Below are positions 45,132 to 54,438 of a DNA stretch of 64,000 nucleotides, in pieces. Within the stretch, counting starts at the first letter, position 1. Each line of letters opens with the position of its first letter. Position numbers and translations under genes: made by a program. Below the pieces are notes generated by a model. It searched no databases. It was not told where the DNA came from and worked only from the letters and a program-made list of their open reading frames with translations. Location: positions 1 through 64,000 of the forward strand of contig NZ_QOIO01000031.1 in NCBI RefSeq assembly GCF_003332305.1, in the 5' to 3' direction. Source of the stretch: Microvirga aerophila. GTDB taxonomy: Bacteria; Pseudomonadota; Alphaproteobacteria; Rhizobiales; Beijerinckiaceae.

Positions 45132-46115
45132 ATGGGCCCATTTCAGTTATCAAACCTCGATGTTAAGCAGCTTCGGATCTTCACCGCGGTCGTCGAGAAC
45201 GAAGGGGTTTCAGCAGCAGCTTACGCGCTCGGTGCGAACTTGACTGCAGTCAGTCGCTCGCTCTCGGAGCTTGAGGACCGCCTCGGCGTACGCCTCTGTC
45301 GGAGGGGTCGCGGAGGATTTGAGCTTACGCCTCAGGGCCTTAGCATCTATGAGCACGCAAAGCGACTAACGTTAGAGCTGAACGAGTTTGAGACATCCGT
45401 ACGGATCATAAGCCAAGCCGTTAAGGGACGCTTCCGGATAGGAATTATTGACAATACCCTTTCCAATCCAGCCTCTCGTTTGGTGCAGGGGCTGAACATG
45501 GTCGCACAGGCTTACCCAGACCTATTCGTGGAACTGTCACTTCTATCACCTCCTGCGATCGAAATTGCTTTGCGAGAGCGCCGACTCGACGTTGGGATCA
45601 CGGCGCAACCCACCGGTCTCAGCCCTCTGGAGTATACTGAGGCATTTTCCGAGCAGCACCGGATCTATATCTCGCAGGATCATCCGCGGAGAACTGAAAT
45701 TGAGGCCGCTTTTGCAGGGAAAAACCACTCGTTGGAGGCGATCCCCTTCATTGCGCGGCGCTACAAGGCTCCCACGATCGACAAGCTTGAGCAAAGCTAT
45801 CATCTGAGTCCCGCTGCAACGGTCGACAGTGTTGAGACAGCCGCGACCCTCATCGCGGCCGGCTTCGGCGTTGGTGTCCTCCCAACCCATTATGCCGATC
45901 TTCTCAGCCGACTTGATCTCGTAGAGGTTGCAGCCCCGGAAACCCCCCTGATCCTGCCATTCTTCATCGCCCATCGCTCAGACATGGAAAAAGAGCCAGC
46001 AATTCGCATGTTCCGGAAGTTCCTGCTTCAACAAAGGCCAGAAGGCGATAGCACAGAGCAGAAATCATGGAACGCTGCCGTTTGCTTGCAACTTAAGGCA
46101 AGTAAGCTTGCTTGA
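45132..46115 (+). CDS. LysR-family regulator
   Basis: The 327-residue protein has an N-terminal HTH (LDVKQLRIFTAVVENEGVSAAAYALGANLTAVSRSLSELEDRL) and a standard effector-binding domain. ATG 45132 is used, with AAGGA about nine bases upstream; a longer in-frame extension from 44940 is unlikely. It is divergent from the racemase/creatininase/BMP operon and 60 bases before the amidinotransferase gene, so it may control both. Confidence 0.88.
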   Translation: MGPFQLSNLDVKQLRIFTAVVENEGVSAAAYALGANLTAVSRSLSELEDRLGVRLCRRGRGGFELTPQGLSIYEHAKRLTLELNEFETSVRIISQAVKGRFRIGIIDNTLSNPASRLVQGLNMVAQAYPDLFVELSLLSPPAIEIALRERRLDVGITAQPTGLSPLEYTEAFSEQHRIYISQDHPRRTEIEAAFAGKNHSLEAIPFIARRYKAPTIDKLEQSYHLSPAATVDSVETAATLIAAGFGVGVLPTHYADLLSRLDLVEVAAPETPLILPFFIAHRSDMEKEPAIRMFRKFLLQQRPEGDSTEQKSWNAAVCLQLKASKLA

Positions 46116-46175
46116 TCCAACGCTGTTTTACGGTGGCCGCAAGCTGCAAATTGGGGCAATCCAAAGGAGGTCCTG

Positions 46176-47189
46176 ATGTTGCAAACCGTTGAGCGGCCAG
46201 CGCCGGCGCAAGACGCCCTTCCTGTCTTCGTGAGTTCCGAATGGGGCGCTCTGAAAGAATGCGTGTACGGCTCCCCCCACCGCTGGGTCATGCCTAAGTT
46301 TCTCGGTGATTCAAAGCTCAGGGCATACGGCGACTTCTATGAGTTCTGGGTAGCCAACCAGGAGCGGGACGTCGCTGAGGTTGACCCAGAGCGCTTTCGT
46401 GAATTCAGCAACCAAATTCAGGGAGCGATCAACCTCCTTGAAGGACTGGGGGTTCGCGTTCAGATTGCCCAGGAACTCGCACCGGCTGATCTCAAGTTCC
46501 CGCGCGGCGAAAACCATGGCATCGTGACCGCTTGGATGCGGGACCCGTTCGTGACAATTGGCAACAACGTCATTGAACTTGCTCCAAGATCTCTGTTCCA
46601 TCGGCGCCAGCGCTTTGCGATCCGCTCTATTCTGGCGTCGACCATGGATCGAGGAGCCCGGTATTTTTCGCAGCCCGATGGGGGTGCTGAGGATAGTAGA
46701 GACGAACCCGGCTGGGGTTACCTGGAGGGTGGGGATATCTTCGTTCTCGGCACCAAGATCCTTGTCGGCCATTCCGGTGGGTGCAGCAATCCAGAGGGTG
46801 TACGCTGGCTCCAACACGCCCTTGGCCGGGAGTATGATGTGGAGATTGTGCCGATCGACCCCATGTATCCTCATCTCGATTGTGTCCTCTCCACGCCGCG
46901 GGAAGGAGTCACCGTCGTCTGCCTCGAGGCGTTCCCGTCCGGACTCCCAGAGCACATTCGAGATTGGGATCATATCGTCGTCGACAAGCACCTGGCCAAA
47001 CGTCACATGGCCTGCAACAACCTGATCCTTGACGATCGCACCGTGGTTGTTCCGTCCGAAGAGGCGCTGGATGGCGTCGCTGCGGCATTGAAGCAACGTC
47101 GCTTCGAAGTCATCAGGATTCCGTATGCGCGGCCGTCCGAGTTTGGCGGTTCATTCCGCTGTGCGCATCAGCCGCTTGTGCGAATATAG
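46176..47189 (+). CDS. Amidinotransferase-like protein (AGAT/StrB1-type guanidino-modifying enzyme)
   Basis: Members transfer the amidino group of arginine to an amine through a Cys-amidino intermediate. The 337-residue protein has MRDPF (D123), YLEGGD (E184, D187), PHLDC (H233, D235) and FGGSFRC with the nucleophile C329 close to the C-terminus, in the family order. AAAGGAGG at 46163-46170 supports the ATG. It sits beside a LysR gene and before an 8-oxoguanine-deaminase-like gene. A reverse or hydrolytic use (guanidino compound breakdown) is possible, since neighbours are catabolic; glycine amidinotransferase is the closest named type, but the acceptor is unknown. Confidence 0.85.
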   Translation: MLQTVERPAPAQDALPVFVSSEWGALKECVYGSPHRWVMPKFLGDSKLRAYGDFYEFWVANQERDVAEVDPERFREFSNQIQGAINLLEGLGVRVQIAQELAPADLKFPRGENHGIVTAWMRDPFVTIGNNVIELAPRSLFHRRQRFAIRSILASTMDRGARYFSQPDGGAEDSRDEPGWGYLEGGDIFVLGTKILVGHSGGCSNPEGVRWLQHALGREYDVEIVPIDPMYPHLDCVLSTPREGVTVVCLEAFPSGLPEHIRDWDHIVVDKHLAKRHMACNNLILDDRTVVVPSEEALDGVAAALKQRRFEVIRIPYARPSEFGGSFRCAHQPLVRI

Positions 47190-47920
47190 GCAGCGGCACC
47201 AGGGACGCACTGGGAAAGCGATTGCATTTGCCAGTGCGTCCGCATCAACACAGCGGCTGGCTGCAACGTCTTCCGCCATGTGCCTGTGGTTCGAACCAGG
47301 AGATCGTCTCGCAATTATACGTTTCTGATCCCTCATTGACCTAAACTGCCACCTGCCTGCAGGGGAGATGCGCAATGGATTCAGGTTTGCTCGTGGCACT
47401 CGCCCGATTAAAGCAGGGTGTTCCTCCTGCTCATTTTGGGTCGTCTGGTCGTTCCCTGCCTCGGAAGCCGATAGCTAAAGCAGGACCTACGCCGCCTCAG
47501 GCCGCCGGGAGCCAAAGGCGAGCTCGAGGAACTCGAACTTCGGAAGGCTTGAGCAGGTTTATACTAGCTCGACTTCATCGCCGCTGCTGGCGGCTCTCCA
47601 CATTGGTCGCGATCGGCAGAGACATTGTCTATCTGAAGATTGCGCCGATAATTGAGAGTGTGGACGGAGCAGTCGGATCCTTGGCGTCTGCCCATATCCT
47701 CGTCCACTGCGGAGCCCGGCCTGTCCTTATTCCTTTGAAACACACTGAGCCACCCGCTTCAGGTGGGAAGACAAGCCGCAGTCCCGCGTCCGCCTGTGCC
47801 CGCACAACCAAACCTGCTGAGTCATTCTTCGTCGGCGACAAGCCCGACACGCGACAGCTGAAGCCATCTGTGCCAATTCGCTCGTTCGCCTGACAGTCTG
47901 GCACACTTCAAGGGGATGTA
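47190..47920. other. Intergenic region, nothing recognised
   Basis: Frames open here on both strands lack domains, and their translations look compositional. The last 20 bases hold the ribosome binding site (AAGGGG) of the amidohydrolase gene. No repeat or RNA gene was recognised. Confidence 0.4.
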
Positions 47921-49285
47921 ATGCGGTCGCTTCTCATCAGAAACGCCGACGTCATCGTGACAATGGATAGTGCGCGGCGCGAGATCGCCCACGGGGGGAT
48001 CTTCATCGAAGGCAACCGCATCGTGGCTGTTGGTTCGGGCGATGAATTACCGACCAATGCGGATGAGGTCCTGGACCTGTCGGGTCATATTGTCGTTCCC
48101 GGTCTGATCAACACGCACCACCACATGTTTCAAAGCCTGACGCGGGTAGTGCCGGCATCCCAGAACGAAGAGCTTTTCGGCTGGCTGACAAACCTGTTCC
48201 CGATTTGGGCGAAGCTTACGCCGGAGATGATTTTCGTTTCCACCCAAACTGCAATGGCAGAATTACTGTTGTCAGGATGCACCACCTCAAGCGACCACCT
48301 CTACATTTACCCAAACGGTTGCCGCCTTGACGACAGTATCGAAGCTGCATCAGAAATTGGACTGCGATTCCATGCAAGCCGAGGCTCGATGAGCATCGGC
48401 GAAAGTCGAGGCGGGCTCCCTCCTGATCGACTGGTTGAGGATGAGGCTGCGATCCTCAAAGATACGCAGCGTCTCATTGAGACCTATCATGATGCAGGCC
48501 GCTTTTCGATGCTGCGGATTGTTGCAGCTCCTTGCTCGCCCTACACGGTAAGCGAGGATCTCATGCGGGAGTCGGCGCACCTCGCCCGAAGTTATGGAGT
48601 TTCGCTCCACACTCATCTCGCTGAAAGCGTGAAGGATGTGGACTACAGTCGCGAACGCTTCAATCTCACTCCAGCCGAGTATGCCGAGAAGCTCGGCTGG
48701 GTCGGTCGTGATGTCTGGCACGCTCACTGCGTCCATATCGACGAGCCGGGAATCCACCTCTTTGCCCGCACAGGAACCGGGATCGCGCACTGTCCATGTT
48801 CCAATATGCGTCTTGCCTCAGGTATCGCCCCTGTCAGACAGATGATCTGCGCAGGAGTTCCGGTTGGAATCGGGGTCGATGGCTCAGCGTCAAGTGACTC
48901 AGGAGATATTCTAGCTGAGACACGGCAGGCAATGCTCCTCCAGCGCGTCGGCTTCGGACCGAGAGCCATGAGCGCCCGTGAAGCTCTTGAGCTGGCCACA
49001 GTTGGCGGAGCGCGAGTGCTCAACCGCGACGATATCGGCGCTCTGGCCCCTGGAATGGCCGCAGACCTTGTCGCTTTCAACCTGAACCGCATCGAATACG
49101 CGGGTGCCCTCCACGACCCGGTTTCTGCCCTCGTCTTCTGTGCACCGGCGCGGGTTGACTACAGCATCGTCAACGGGCGGGTTTTGGTGCGTGACCGTCA
49201 GATAACGTCGATCGACCTCGGCCCTCTTGTCGAGCGTCACAATCGACTTGCACGAACCCTAGTCACCGCGCAGCCAGTCAGTTAA
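47921..49285 (+). CDS. 8-oxoguanine deaminase-like amidohydrolase (ATZ/TRZ family)
   Basis: The 454-residue zinc amidohydrolase has NTHHHMFQSLTRVVPASQNEELFGWLT, HTHLAES, HAHCVHIDEPG and GVDGSASSDSGD, in order, which closely matches bacterial 8-oxoguanine deaminases that turn 8-oxoguanine into urate and ammonium. Its N-terminal beta-sandwich (LLIRNADVIVTMDS) is complete. It is the likely entry point for oxidised purines. Other members of the family deaminate guanine or s-triazines, so the substrate needs testing. Confidence 0.85.
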   Translation: MRSLLIRNADVIVTMDSARREIAHGGIFIEGNRIVAVGSGDELPTNADEVLDLSGHIVVPGLINTHHHMFQSLTRVVPASQNEELFGWLTNLFPIWAKLTPEMIFVSTQTAMAELLLSGCTTSSDHLYIYPNGCRLDDSIEAASEIGLRFHASRGSMSIGESRGGLPPDRLVEDEAAILKDTQRLIETYHDAGRFSMLRIVAAPCSPYTVSEDLMRESAHLARSYGVSLHTHLAESVKDVDYSRERFNLTPAEYAEKLGWVGRDVWHAHCVHIDEPGIHLFARTGTGIAHCPCSNMRLASGIAPVRQMICAGVPVGIGVDGSASSDSGDILAETRQAMLLQRVGFGPRAMSAREALELATVGGARVLNRDDIGALAPGMAADLVAFNLNRIEYAGALHDPVSALVFCAPARVDYSIVNGRVLVRDRQITSIDLGPLVERHNRLARTLVTAQPVS

Positions 49286-50337
49286 CCGCCGCCATATAAC
49301 TCGCATCTCGTGGTATGAGGACTGAGTATATCCTCTGTTTAGGGCCGCAGTACAAACGGCTGTTACAAACACCTCAGGAATTTGCGGTCCTGGAGAAGCA
49401 GTGTGCCTGGACTTCATCCTGTGAGGCCAATGTCCGCTCTCCGTTCGACCACGGCTTCCTCAGCGAGCCATTGCTAAAACCAACTGTTGTGTGGATTGCG
49501 GGCGCGGTTCTCGTCAAACAGCAGATGGTAAGTTCCGGCACTGCGTGCATAGCCCTAAGTGGACAGATGACGTCCATGGCTCCGTCAAATTACCTGAGAA
49601 GCGCCGCTGGGACGATCGCATCCCCCTTGCCTGATCCAGTGGTCTCCATAGTCATAAGAACTGGTCGTAAGAAATAGTGTTCGGGTCAGGGTCGATGCTT
49701 GCGCCGGGGAGCGCGGAGCCAGTTCTGCCCTGCGTAGCGCCGCGGCGTGAAGTAGACTTGGCGGTGATAGGCAAGGTCGTTAATCGATTTGAGGGGGCCG
49801 TGCGCGTCGAGCAACTTCTCCGAGCGGAGGAGCACAAGTATATTGGGAAACAGCAAGTGTGTGTGTACGCCGCACCAGTCTGTGACCATGTCCTTCTCAA
49901 TGCGAAGGTTTTCCGGACTGTACTCCTCACCCAGAACCCTGCAGACTCAGGTGCATTTCCTCATCGACCCGACAGCCCGGAAAGGAGTGCCGCGTGTTGT
50001 TCTTATTGCGGACGATGATGCCGATGCGGAAGGACTACTGAGTCCCTGAGTTTTTGCGGGCGAACAGCCGATTCAGTGTCTTGGGCCTTCCAACACTCTC
50101 AATACCGATCGATCAGGATAGCAATGGGATCCCGGTTAGTCTGCATGTCATTGGAGGTCCTTTCAGCTACTGCCACCTCGTCGCGTTTGCGGATGGCTTC
50201 GGACAGACCCTTAAGCTCGCTCCAGTCAACGCACCTCCGGTGGTGCAACACCTAGGACACTACAGAAGCCTTTGCATTCTGCATCTGGGTGGGGCTATGC
50301 TCACCATCCAGACTCTTTGGACAAGAGCGAGACTCGC
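49286..50337. other. Decayed region with an amidase remnant
   Basis: No intact gene was recognised. A leftward open stretch near 49650-49930 has no known domain. Only the amidase C-terminal remnant near 50054-50257 could be identified. It separates the 8-oxoguanine-deaminase-like gene from ureohydrolase C. Confidence 0.4.
50054..50257 (+). pseudogene. Amidase C-terminal remnant
   Basis: The frame FSVLGLPTLSIPIDQDSNGIP then VSLHVIGGPFSYCHLVAFADGF is the conserved C-terminal block of amidase-signature enzymes (NVLGLPALSIP...GLPIGLQLIG). There is no N-terminal part with the Ser-Ser-Lys triad upstream, so it is a fragment. It is different from the leftward amidase pseudogene near 10 kb. Confidence 0.65.
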
Positions 50338-51330
50338 ATGGCACATGGATATGAGCAGGGGCGGCTTGATCTGCCTTTCGTCGGGCACTGCACGTTCGGA
50401 AAGCGCCCTATTTGCACGAATTGGGATGCCATCGACGCGGATGTTGCCATACTGGGGATCCCGTATGATATGGGCACACAATACCGATCTGGGGCACGAT
50501 TCGGGCCACGTGCTATCCGTGAAGCTTCAACGCTGTTCTCGTTTGGCCACGGGGGAGCCTACGATCACGAGGATGACGCAGTCTACCTGCCACTGGACAA
50601 AGTGCGCATTGTTGACATAGGTGACGCTGACATCGTCCACACCGATACGGTCAGGAGCCATGCCAATGCCGAAGCGGCCGTCCGTCGGATCCTGCAGAGT
50701 GGCGCGTTACCCGTCGTGCTTGGTGGCGATCACGCAGTCAACATTCCATGCATCAGAGCTTTCAGCGATCACGGTCCAATCCACATTGTGCAGATTGATG
50801 CTCACCTGGACTTTGTCGATGTGAGGCACGGGGTGCGAGAGGGACATGGGAACCCGATGCGCCGAGCAGCCGAACAAGATCATATCACAGGGCTGACCCA
50901 AATCGGAATTCGCAACGTCTCCTCCACAGCTCGTGAGGGATATGAGGATGCCCGCTCCCGCGGCTCAACAATCCTATCGGTCCGGCAGGCACGGGTGCTG
51001 GGGCGTGACGGTGTACTCGAACAAATCCCCGCGGGCGCTCGGTACTATGTAACTATCGATATTGATGGTTTCGACCCGTCGATCGCACCAGGAACTGGCA
51101 CACCAAGTCACGGCGGCTTTCTCTACTACGAGGTCATGGAAATCCTTCAAGGCCTTGCACGAAGAGGGGACATCGTTGGCATTGACTTGGTCGAGGTCGC
51201 GCCGGCTTATGACCCGTCCGGCGTTACCGGATTTCTCGCGGCGCAGGTTCTCCTGAACTTCCTCGGATATATCTTTGAGGAGCGGTCGAAGCGAGCAGGT
51301 GCCCCACAGGCAAACGCTAAAGGGCCGTGA
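50338..51330 (+). CDS. Ureohydrolase C (agmatinase / guanidinobutyrase-like)
   Basis: The 330-residue protein has metal blocks VVLGGDHAVN, IVQIDAHLDFVD and YVTIDIDGFDPSIAPGTGTP and the N-terminal YDMGTQYRSGARFGPRAIREAS of the agmatinase branch. ATG 50338 (MAHGYEQGRLDLPFVGHCTF) is chosen as the usual N-terminus of this subgroup. It is the third ureohydrolase in 25 kb. Relatives with VGHCTFG-like N-termini act on guanidino acids; the nearby amidinotransferase gives a possible metabolic link. Confidence 0.88.
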   Translation: MAHGYEQGRLDLPFVGHCTFGKRPICTNWDAIDADVAILGIPYDMGTQYRSGARFGPRAIREASTLFSFGHGGAYDHEDDAVYLPLDKVRIVDIGDADIVHTDTVRSHANAEAAVRRILQSGALPVVLGGDHAVNIPCIRAFSDHGPIHIVQIDAHLDFVDVRHGVREGHGNPMRRAAEQDHITGLTQIGIRNVSSTAREGYEDARSRGSTILSVRQARVLGRDGVLEQIPAGARYYVTIDIDGFDPSIAPGTGTPSHGGFLYYEVMEILQGLARRGDIVGIDLVEVAPAYDPSGVTGFLAAQVLLNFLGYIFEERSKRAGAPQANAKGP

Positions 51331-51860
51331 CAGCTATGCCAACCCAAGAGAGCTGATCGGGTTCGCAGGCACCGGTCGAACTGCGGCCCGCTTACAAGCA
51401 CAACCCTTATAGCTTATGACGCACGGATGCTGAGAGGCACAAGCCAAGTCCTGACGAGCCTCCATGGCACTATCGTGCTCACACGAGATATGAACCGCGC
51501 GCCTACAAGACATGCTCTTCCGAGCGGCGGCCCATCACCGTCGTCTGCAGTCCTGAGCCGTCGCGCAGCGCGTGTGGCGGGCAGCCATGGACAAAAATCC
51601 TGGGTCGCGAAGGATGACTCATCCGTGCTTGAATACAATCAATATGCGGCTCAGCGGCAGAACCGGGAGAGTTGGCTGGATTGTCCGAAGTCGGGCTCGA
51701 GCTCCACAGGTGTGGGCCTACACCGGTCCTCCACGGCAAGCGGCAATTGCCTGCTGAGGTGTCAGGTACATGCGACGCAAACTCTTGAAGGCTGGCTCTC
51801 ACCACAGCGTCAGCGTTTTTGTCCGGTCACAGCAAGGTCAGGCCGAGTCAACGTAGCCAT
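51331..51860. other. Intergenic region between convergent genes, nothing recognised
   Basis: This stretch lies between the end of ureohydrolase C and the end of the ADC gene. Frames here lack domains. No hairpin with a T-run was recognised. Confidence 0.4.
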
Positions 51861-52601
51861 CTAACACGTTCCGATTGTGCGTCCCCAGCCATTTGCTTCG
51901 GTCGCATAGAAATCGCCGACTACATAGGTGGCGCCAAGGATTTCGATTGGCTCAAATTCCGCAAGTGGGTCTGTGCTGAGCGACCGGAGCGCTGCGGATG
52001 CGGATCCCTTATGCTCCCTCGTCAGCTTGAAATCAGGTGAGGTGTCGCGCTCGATAATTCTCCTCGAAAGAACTTTTCCGTCCGGACCGGGTTGAACATG
52101 GATGTTGAGGTGCGGGGTCGTCGCGGGCTTTGGAAAGTTGACCTCATCCGAAAACTGGCATTCTAAGCTGATTATCGTTGTATTCTTCCGAGTGACTGTC
52201 CCCCGCACACCAGATTCGTTCTCCAGAAGATCGATGGTACCGAATTTTTTCGGATAGCCCCAGAGATCGCGACCGGCCGCAATCGCTGCATCCTCGTCCT
52301 CATATTCAAAGAGGAAGTAGCCGCCAGTCCTGCCCATATAGGAGACAGGGACGACAAGGCCCGCGTCCATGAACGGAATCTTGTCGCACGCTGTAAAATC
52401 CGAGATGTAGACAAGGATGACGTCGCCAGCGGCCTTGAATGGTGTCGGGGCGAGATAAGCGTCGAGAGCAGCCTGTTCGACCCTGCAGTAGACATTGAGG
52501 GAACGGTTCCCAGGGCATTTGTAGGGAACGAAAGGATCTGGGATCAACGGCGCCTGCAACGGCATATTGTTCCCGTTGCGAACCGAGTACTTCGACATCA
52601 T
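51861..52601 (-). CDS. Acetoacetate decarboxylase-family protein 1
   Basis: ADC-fold enzymes form a Schiff base with a Lys; beyond acetoacetate decarboxylase the family includes aldolases and dehydratases. The 246-residue protein keeps RDLWGYPKKFG with the adjacent Lys pair, DVILVYISDFTACDK and PVSYMGRTGGYFLFEYEDE. AGGAGAG precedes ATG 52601. It is 369 bases downstream of the end of livF in the same direction. The paralogue at 58.6-59.3 kb shares the motif. Confidence 0.85.
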   Translation of the reverse strand: MMSKYSVRNGNNMPLQAPLIPDPFVPYKCPGNRSLNVYCRVEQAALDAYLAPTPFKAAGDVILVYISDFTACDKIPFMDAGLVVPVSYMGRTGGYFLFEYEDEDAAIAAGRDLWGYPKKFGTIDLLENESGVRGTVTRKNTTIISLECQFSDEVNFPKPATTPHLNIHVQPGPDGKVLSRRIIERDTSPDFKLTREHKGSASAALRSLSTDPLAEFEPIEILGATYVVGDFYATEANGWGRTIGTC

Positions 52602-52970
52602 TCTCTCCTATTACAGCTATATGTCCATTCACGCCGCTTGCGTGGATGTTGCACGCAAACGCGGCTGGGAGGATCAAGCGTTTGCGCGCGCGGGCATGTG
52701 GTCGACTGGCTCTCCCGGCGATAACGAGGCGCGACCAAGCGCTGTCCGCGCGTCGCTTGAAGGGAGTGGGAAACCAGCACAAACATGACACGATTGCCGC
52801 CCGCCGCCTGATGCGCCACCGGTGACAAGGGCAAATTACCCCACGAACTCGTTCGGTGGACGGACCTCATCCGTTGCGACGGAGGACAGTGTCAGGTGCG
52901 TCATTCTTGCTCCTGACGCTCCGTTTCCAGTCCCGAAACCGGATCACCGTGAGGCAACGTTTGGAACGTG
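52602..52970. other. Intergenic region after livF, nothing recognised
   Basis: Holds the promoter region of the ADC gene and possibly the end of the liv transcript. No gene or distinct repeat was recognised. Confidence 0.4.
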
Positions 52971-53708
52971 TCAGGCGCCAAGATAGGCTTCCTTCAAACC
53001 AGGGTCGTTGAGGACATTTCGAGCGCCTCCCTCAGCCGAGCACCGGCCCGCGTCGAACACGTAGGCGTAGTCGGCGATCTCCAGTGCAACAGAGGCATTT
53101 TGCTCGACGACGATCAGGCTGATTCCAGCATTGGACAGGCTGATGATGATCTCGAAGATCTGATTGATGAGCTTTGGGGCCAGGCCAAGCGAGGGCTCGT
53201 CGAGCATCAACAGTTCGGGAGAGGCCATCAAGGAACGGCCGATAGCCAGCATCTGCTGCTGTCCCCCACTCATGCGACTTGCAAGGCTGTTGCGCCGTTC
53301 TTTGAGAACGGGAAACATCGCGAACACATCCGATCGGATCGCATCGAACGACTGTCCCCGCTCCGGCAGGTAGCCGGCGATGAGGTTCTCCTCGACCGTC
53401 AGGCGCTGCAGAATCTGCCGGCCTTCCGGACAATGGGCCAGACCAAGGCGCGTGACCTCCTCGGGCGCGATGCCCTTGATGGATCGGCCCTTGAAGGTCA
53501 GTGTCCCGCCATAAATGCGGGTCAGTCCTGAGATCGAACGCAGCGTGGTCGTTTTGCCAGCGCCGTTCGCACCGATGATAGTGACGATCTCGCCTGCCTT
53601 AACTTCCAGATCAATGCCGAACAACACCTGCGTGTGCCCGTATCCCGCCTGAAGTCCGCCGACCTTCAGTAAGCTTTCGGACGATGTCGAGTTCCGCAGC
53701 TGTTCCAA
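52971..53708 (-). CDS. livF: LivF-type branched-chain amino-acid ABC ATPase
   Basis: The 245-residue ATPase has Walker A IIGANGAGKTTTLRSISGL, signature MSGGQQQMLAIGRSLMAS and LLMLDEPSLGLAPKL, all LivF hallmarks. The start is inferred as TTG 53708 behind AGGAGG, since the family N-terminus (LLKVGGLQAGYG) follows soon after. This makes a 98-base overlap with livG. Works with LivG on the LivH/LivM permeases. Confidence 0.88.
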   Translation of the reverse strand: MEQLRNSTSSESLLKVGGLQAGYGHTQVLFGIDLEVKAGEIVTIIGANGAGKTTTLRSISGLTRIYGGTLTFKGRSIKGIAPEEVTRLGLAHCPEGRQILQRLTVEENLIAGYLPERGQSFDAIRSDVFAMFPVLKERRNSLASRMSGGQQQMLAIGRSLMASPELLMLDEPSLGLAPKLINQIFEIIISLSNAGISLIVVEQNASVALEIADYAYVFDAGRCSAEGGARNVLNDPGLKEAYLGA

Positions 53709-54438
53709 GATAAGCCTCCTGCACCTTTTCGTTGCGCCGAACCGCATCCGGGGATCCAGAATAGAGCAGTTCACCGTGGTTGAGCACATCGACCCGATCG
53801 GAAATTGACATGACAAGATCCATGTCATGTTCGACGAGAATGATGGCGCGATCACTGCGCTTAAGGCTGGCAATGCGCCGAGCCATCTCCTTTGTTTCCG
53901 TATGATTCAGCCCAGCGGCAGGCTCATCAAGCAGGACGACCGGCGCGTCGGTGACGAAGGCCCGCGCCAGCTCGAGAACTTTTTGGCGTCCGTACGGCAA
54001 ATCACCGGCAAGGTTCTCCGCAACATCCGCGAGGTTGAAGTCATGGAGACACGCATGGCACCGCTTGAGGCGTTCAACCTTCGTCATGCGATGACCGCCA
54101 CGACGAAATAGTCCTGGCAGGGAGTCGGTGAAGAAGCACACTTCCAGGTTTTCCAGGACCGACATGCCGTCGAACAGGCGCAGGTTCTGATACGTCCGAG
54201 AAATCCCGAGCCTCGCAATCTGATGCTTTGCAAGGCTGCTCACCACATGCGCGTCAAGCCGGATCACTCCAGAGGTCACGGTATAGGACCCAGCGACCAT
54301 GTTCACAACGGTCGACTTGCCGGCGCCGTTCGGACCGATGATCGAGTAGATCGCTCCGCGCTCAAATGTGAGAGACAGATCCTTGATCGCAACAAGCGAT
54401 CCGAAGCGCTTGCTTACGTGTTCGAGGGTGAGAGCCAT
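53611..54438 (-). CDS. livG: LivG-type branched-chain amino-acid ABC ATPase
   Basis: The 275-residue ATPase has Walker A GPNGAGKSTVVNMVAGSY, LPYGRQKVLELARAF in place of LSGGQ, as in LivG proteins, and VVLLDEPAAGLNHTETKEM. Conserved sequence ends at EAYLG, then about 30 extra residues (TAAELDIVRKLTEGRRTSGGI) run into livF, a longer tail than usual. It overlaps livM by 25 bases. Confidence 0.9.
   Translation of the reverse strand: MALTLEHVSKRFGSLVAIKDLSLTFERGAIYSIIGPNGAGKSTVVNMVAGSYTVTSGVIRLDAHVVSSLAKHQIARLGISRTYQNLRLFDGMSVLENLEVCFFTDSLPGLFRRGGHRMTKVERLKRCHACLHDFNLADVAENLAGDLPYGRQKVLELARAFVTDAPVVLLDEPAAGLNHTETKEMARRIASLKRSDRAIILVEHDMDLVMSISDRVDVLNHGELLYSGSPDAVRRNEKVQEAYLGTAAELDIVRKLTEGRRTSGGIRAHAGVVRH

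Noticed and set aside
47375..47893. A 172-codon rightward frame between the amidinotransferase and amidohydrolase genes.
   Set aside because: It has no recognised domain, no good binding site and a composition expected of non-coding GC-rich DNA.
49650..49930. A leftward frame with a faint resemblance to ring-hydroxylating dioxygenase fragments.
   Set aside because: No Rieske or iron-binding motif is present, and the resemblance is too short to support.
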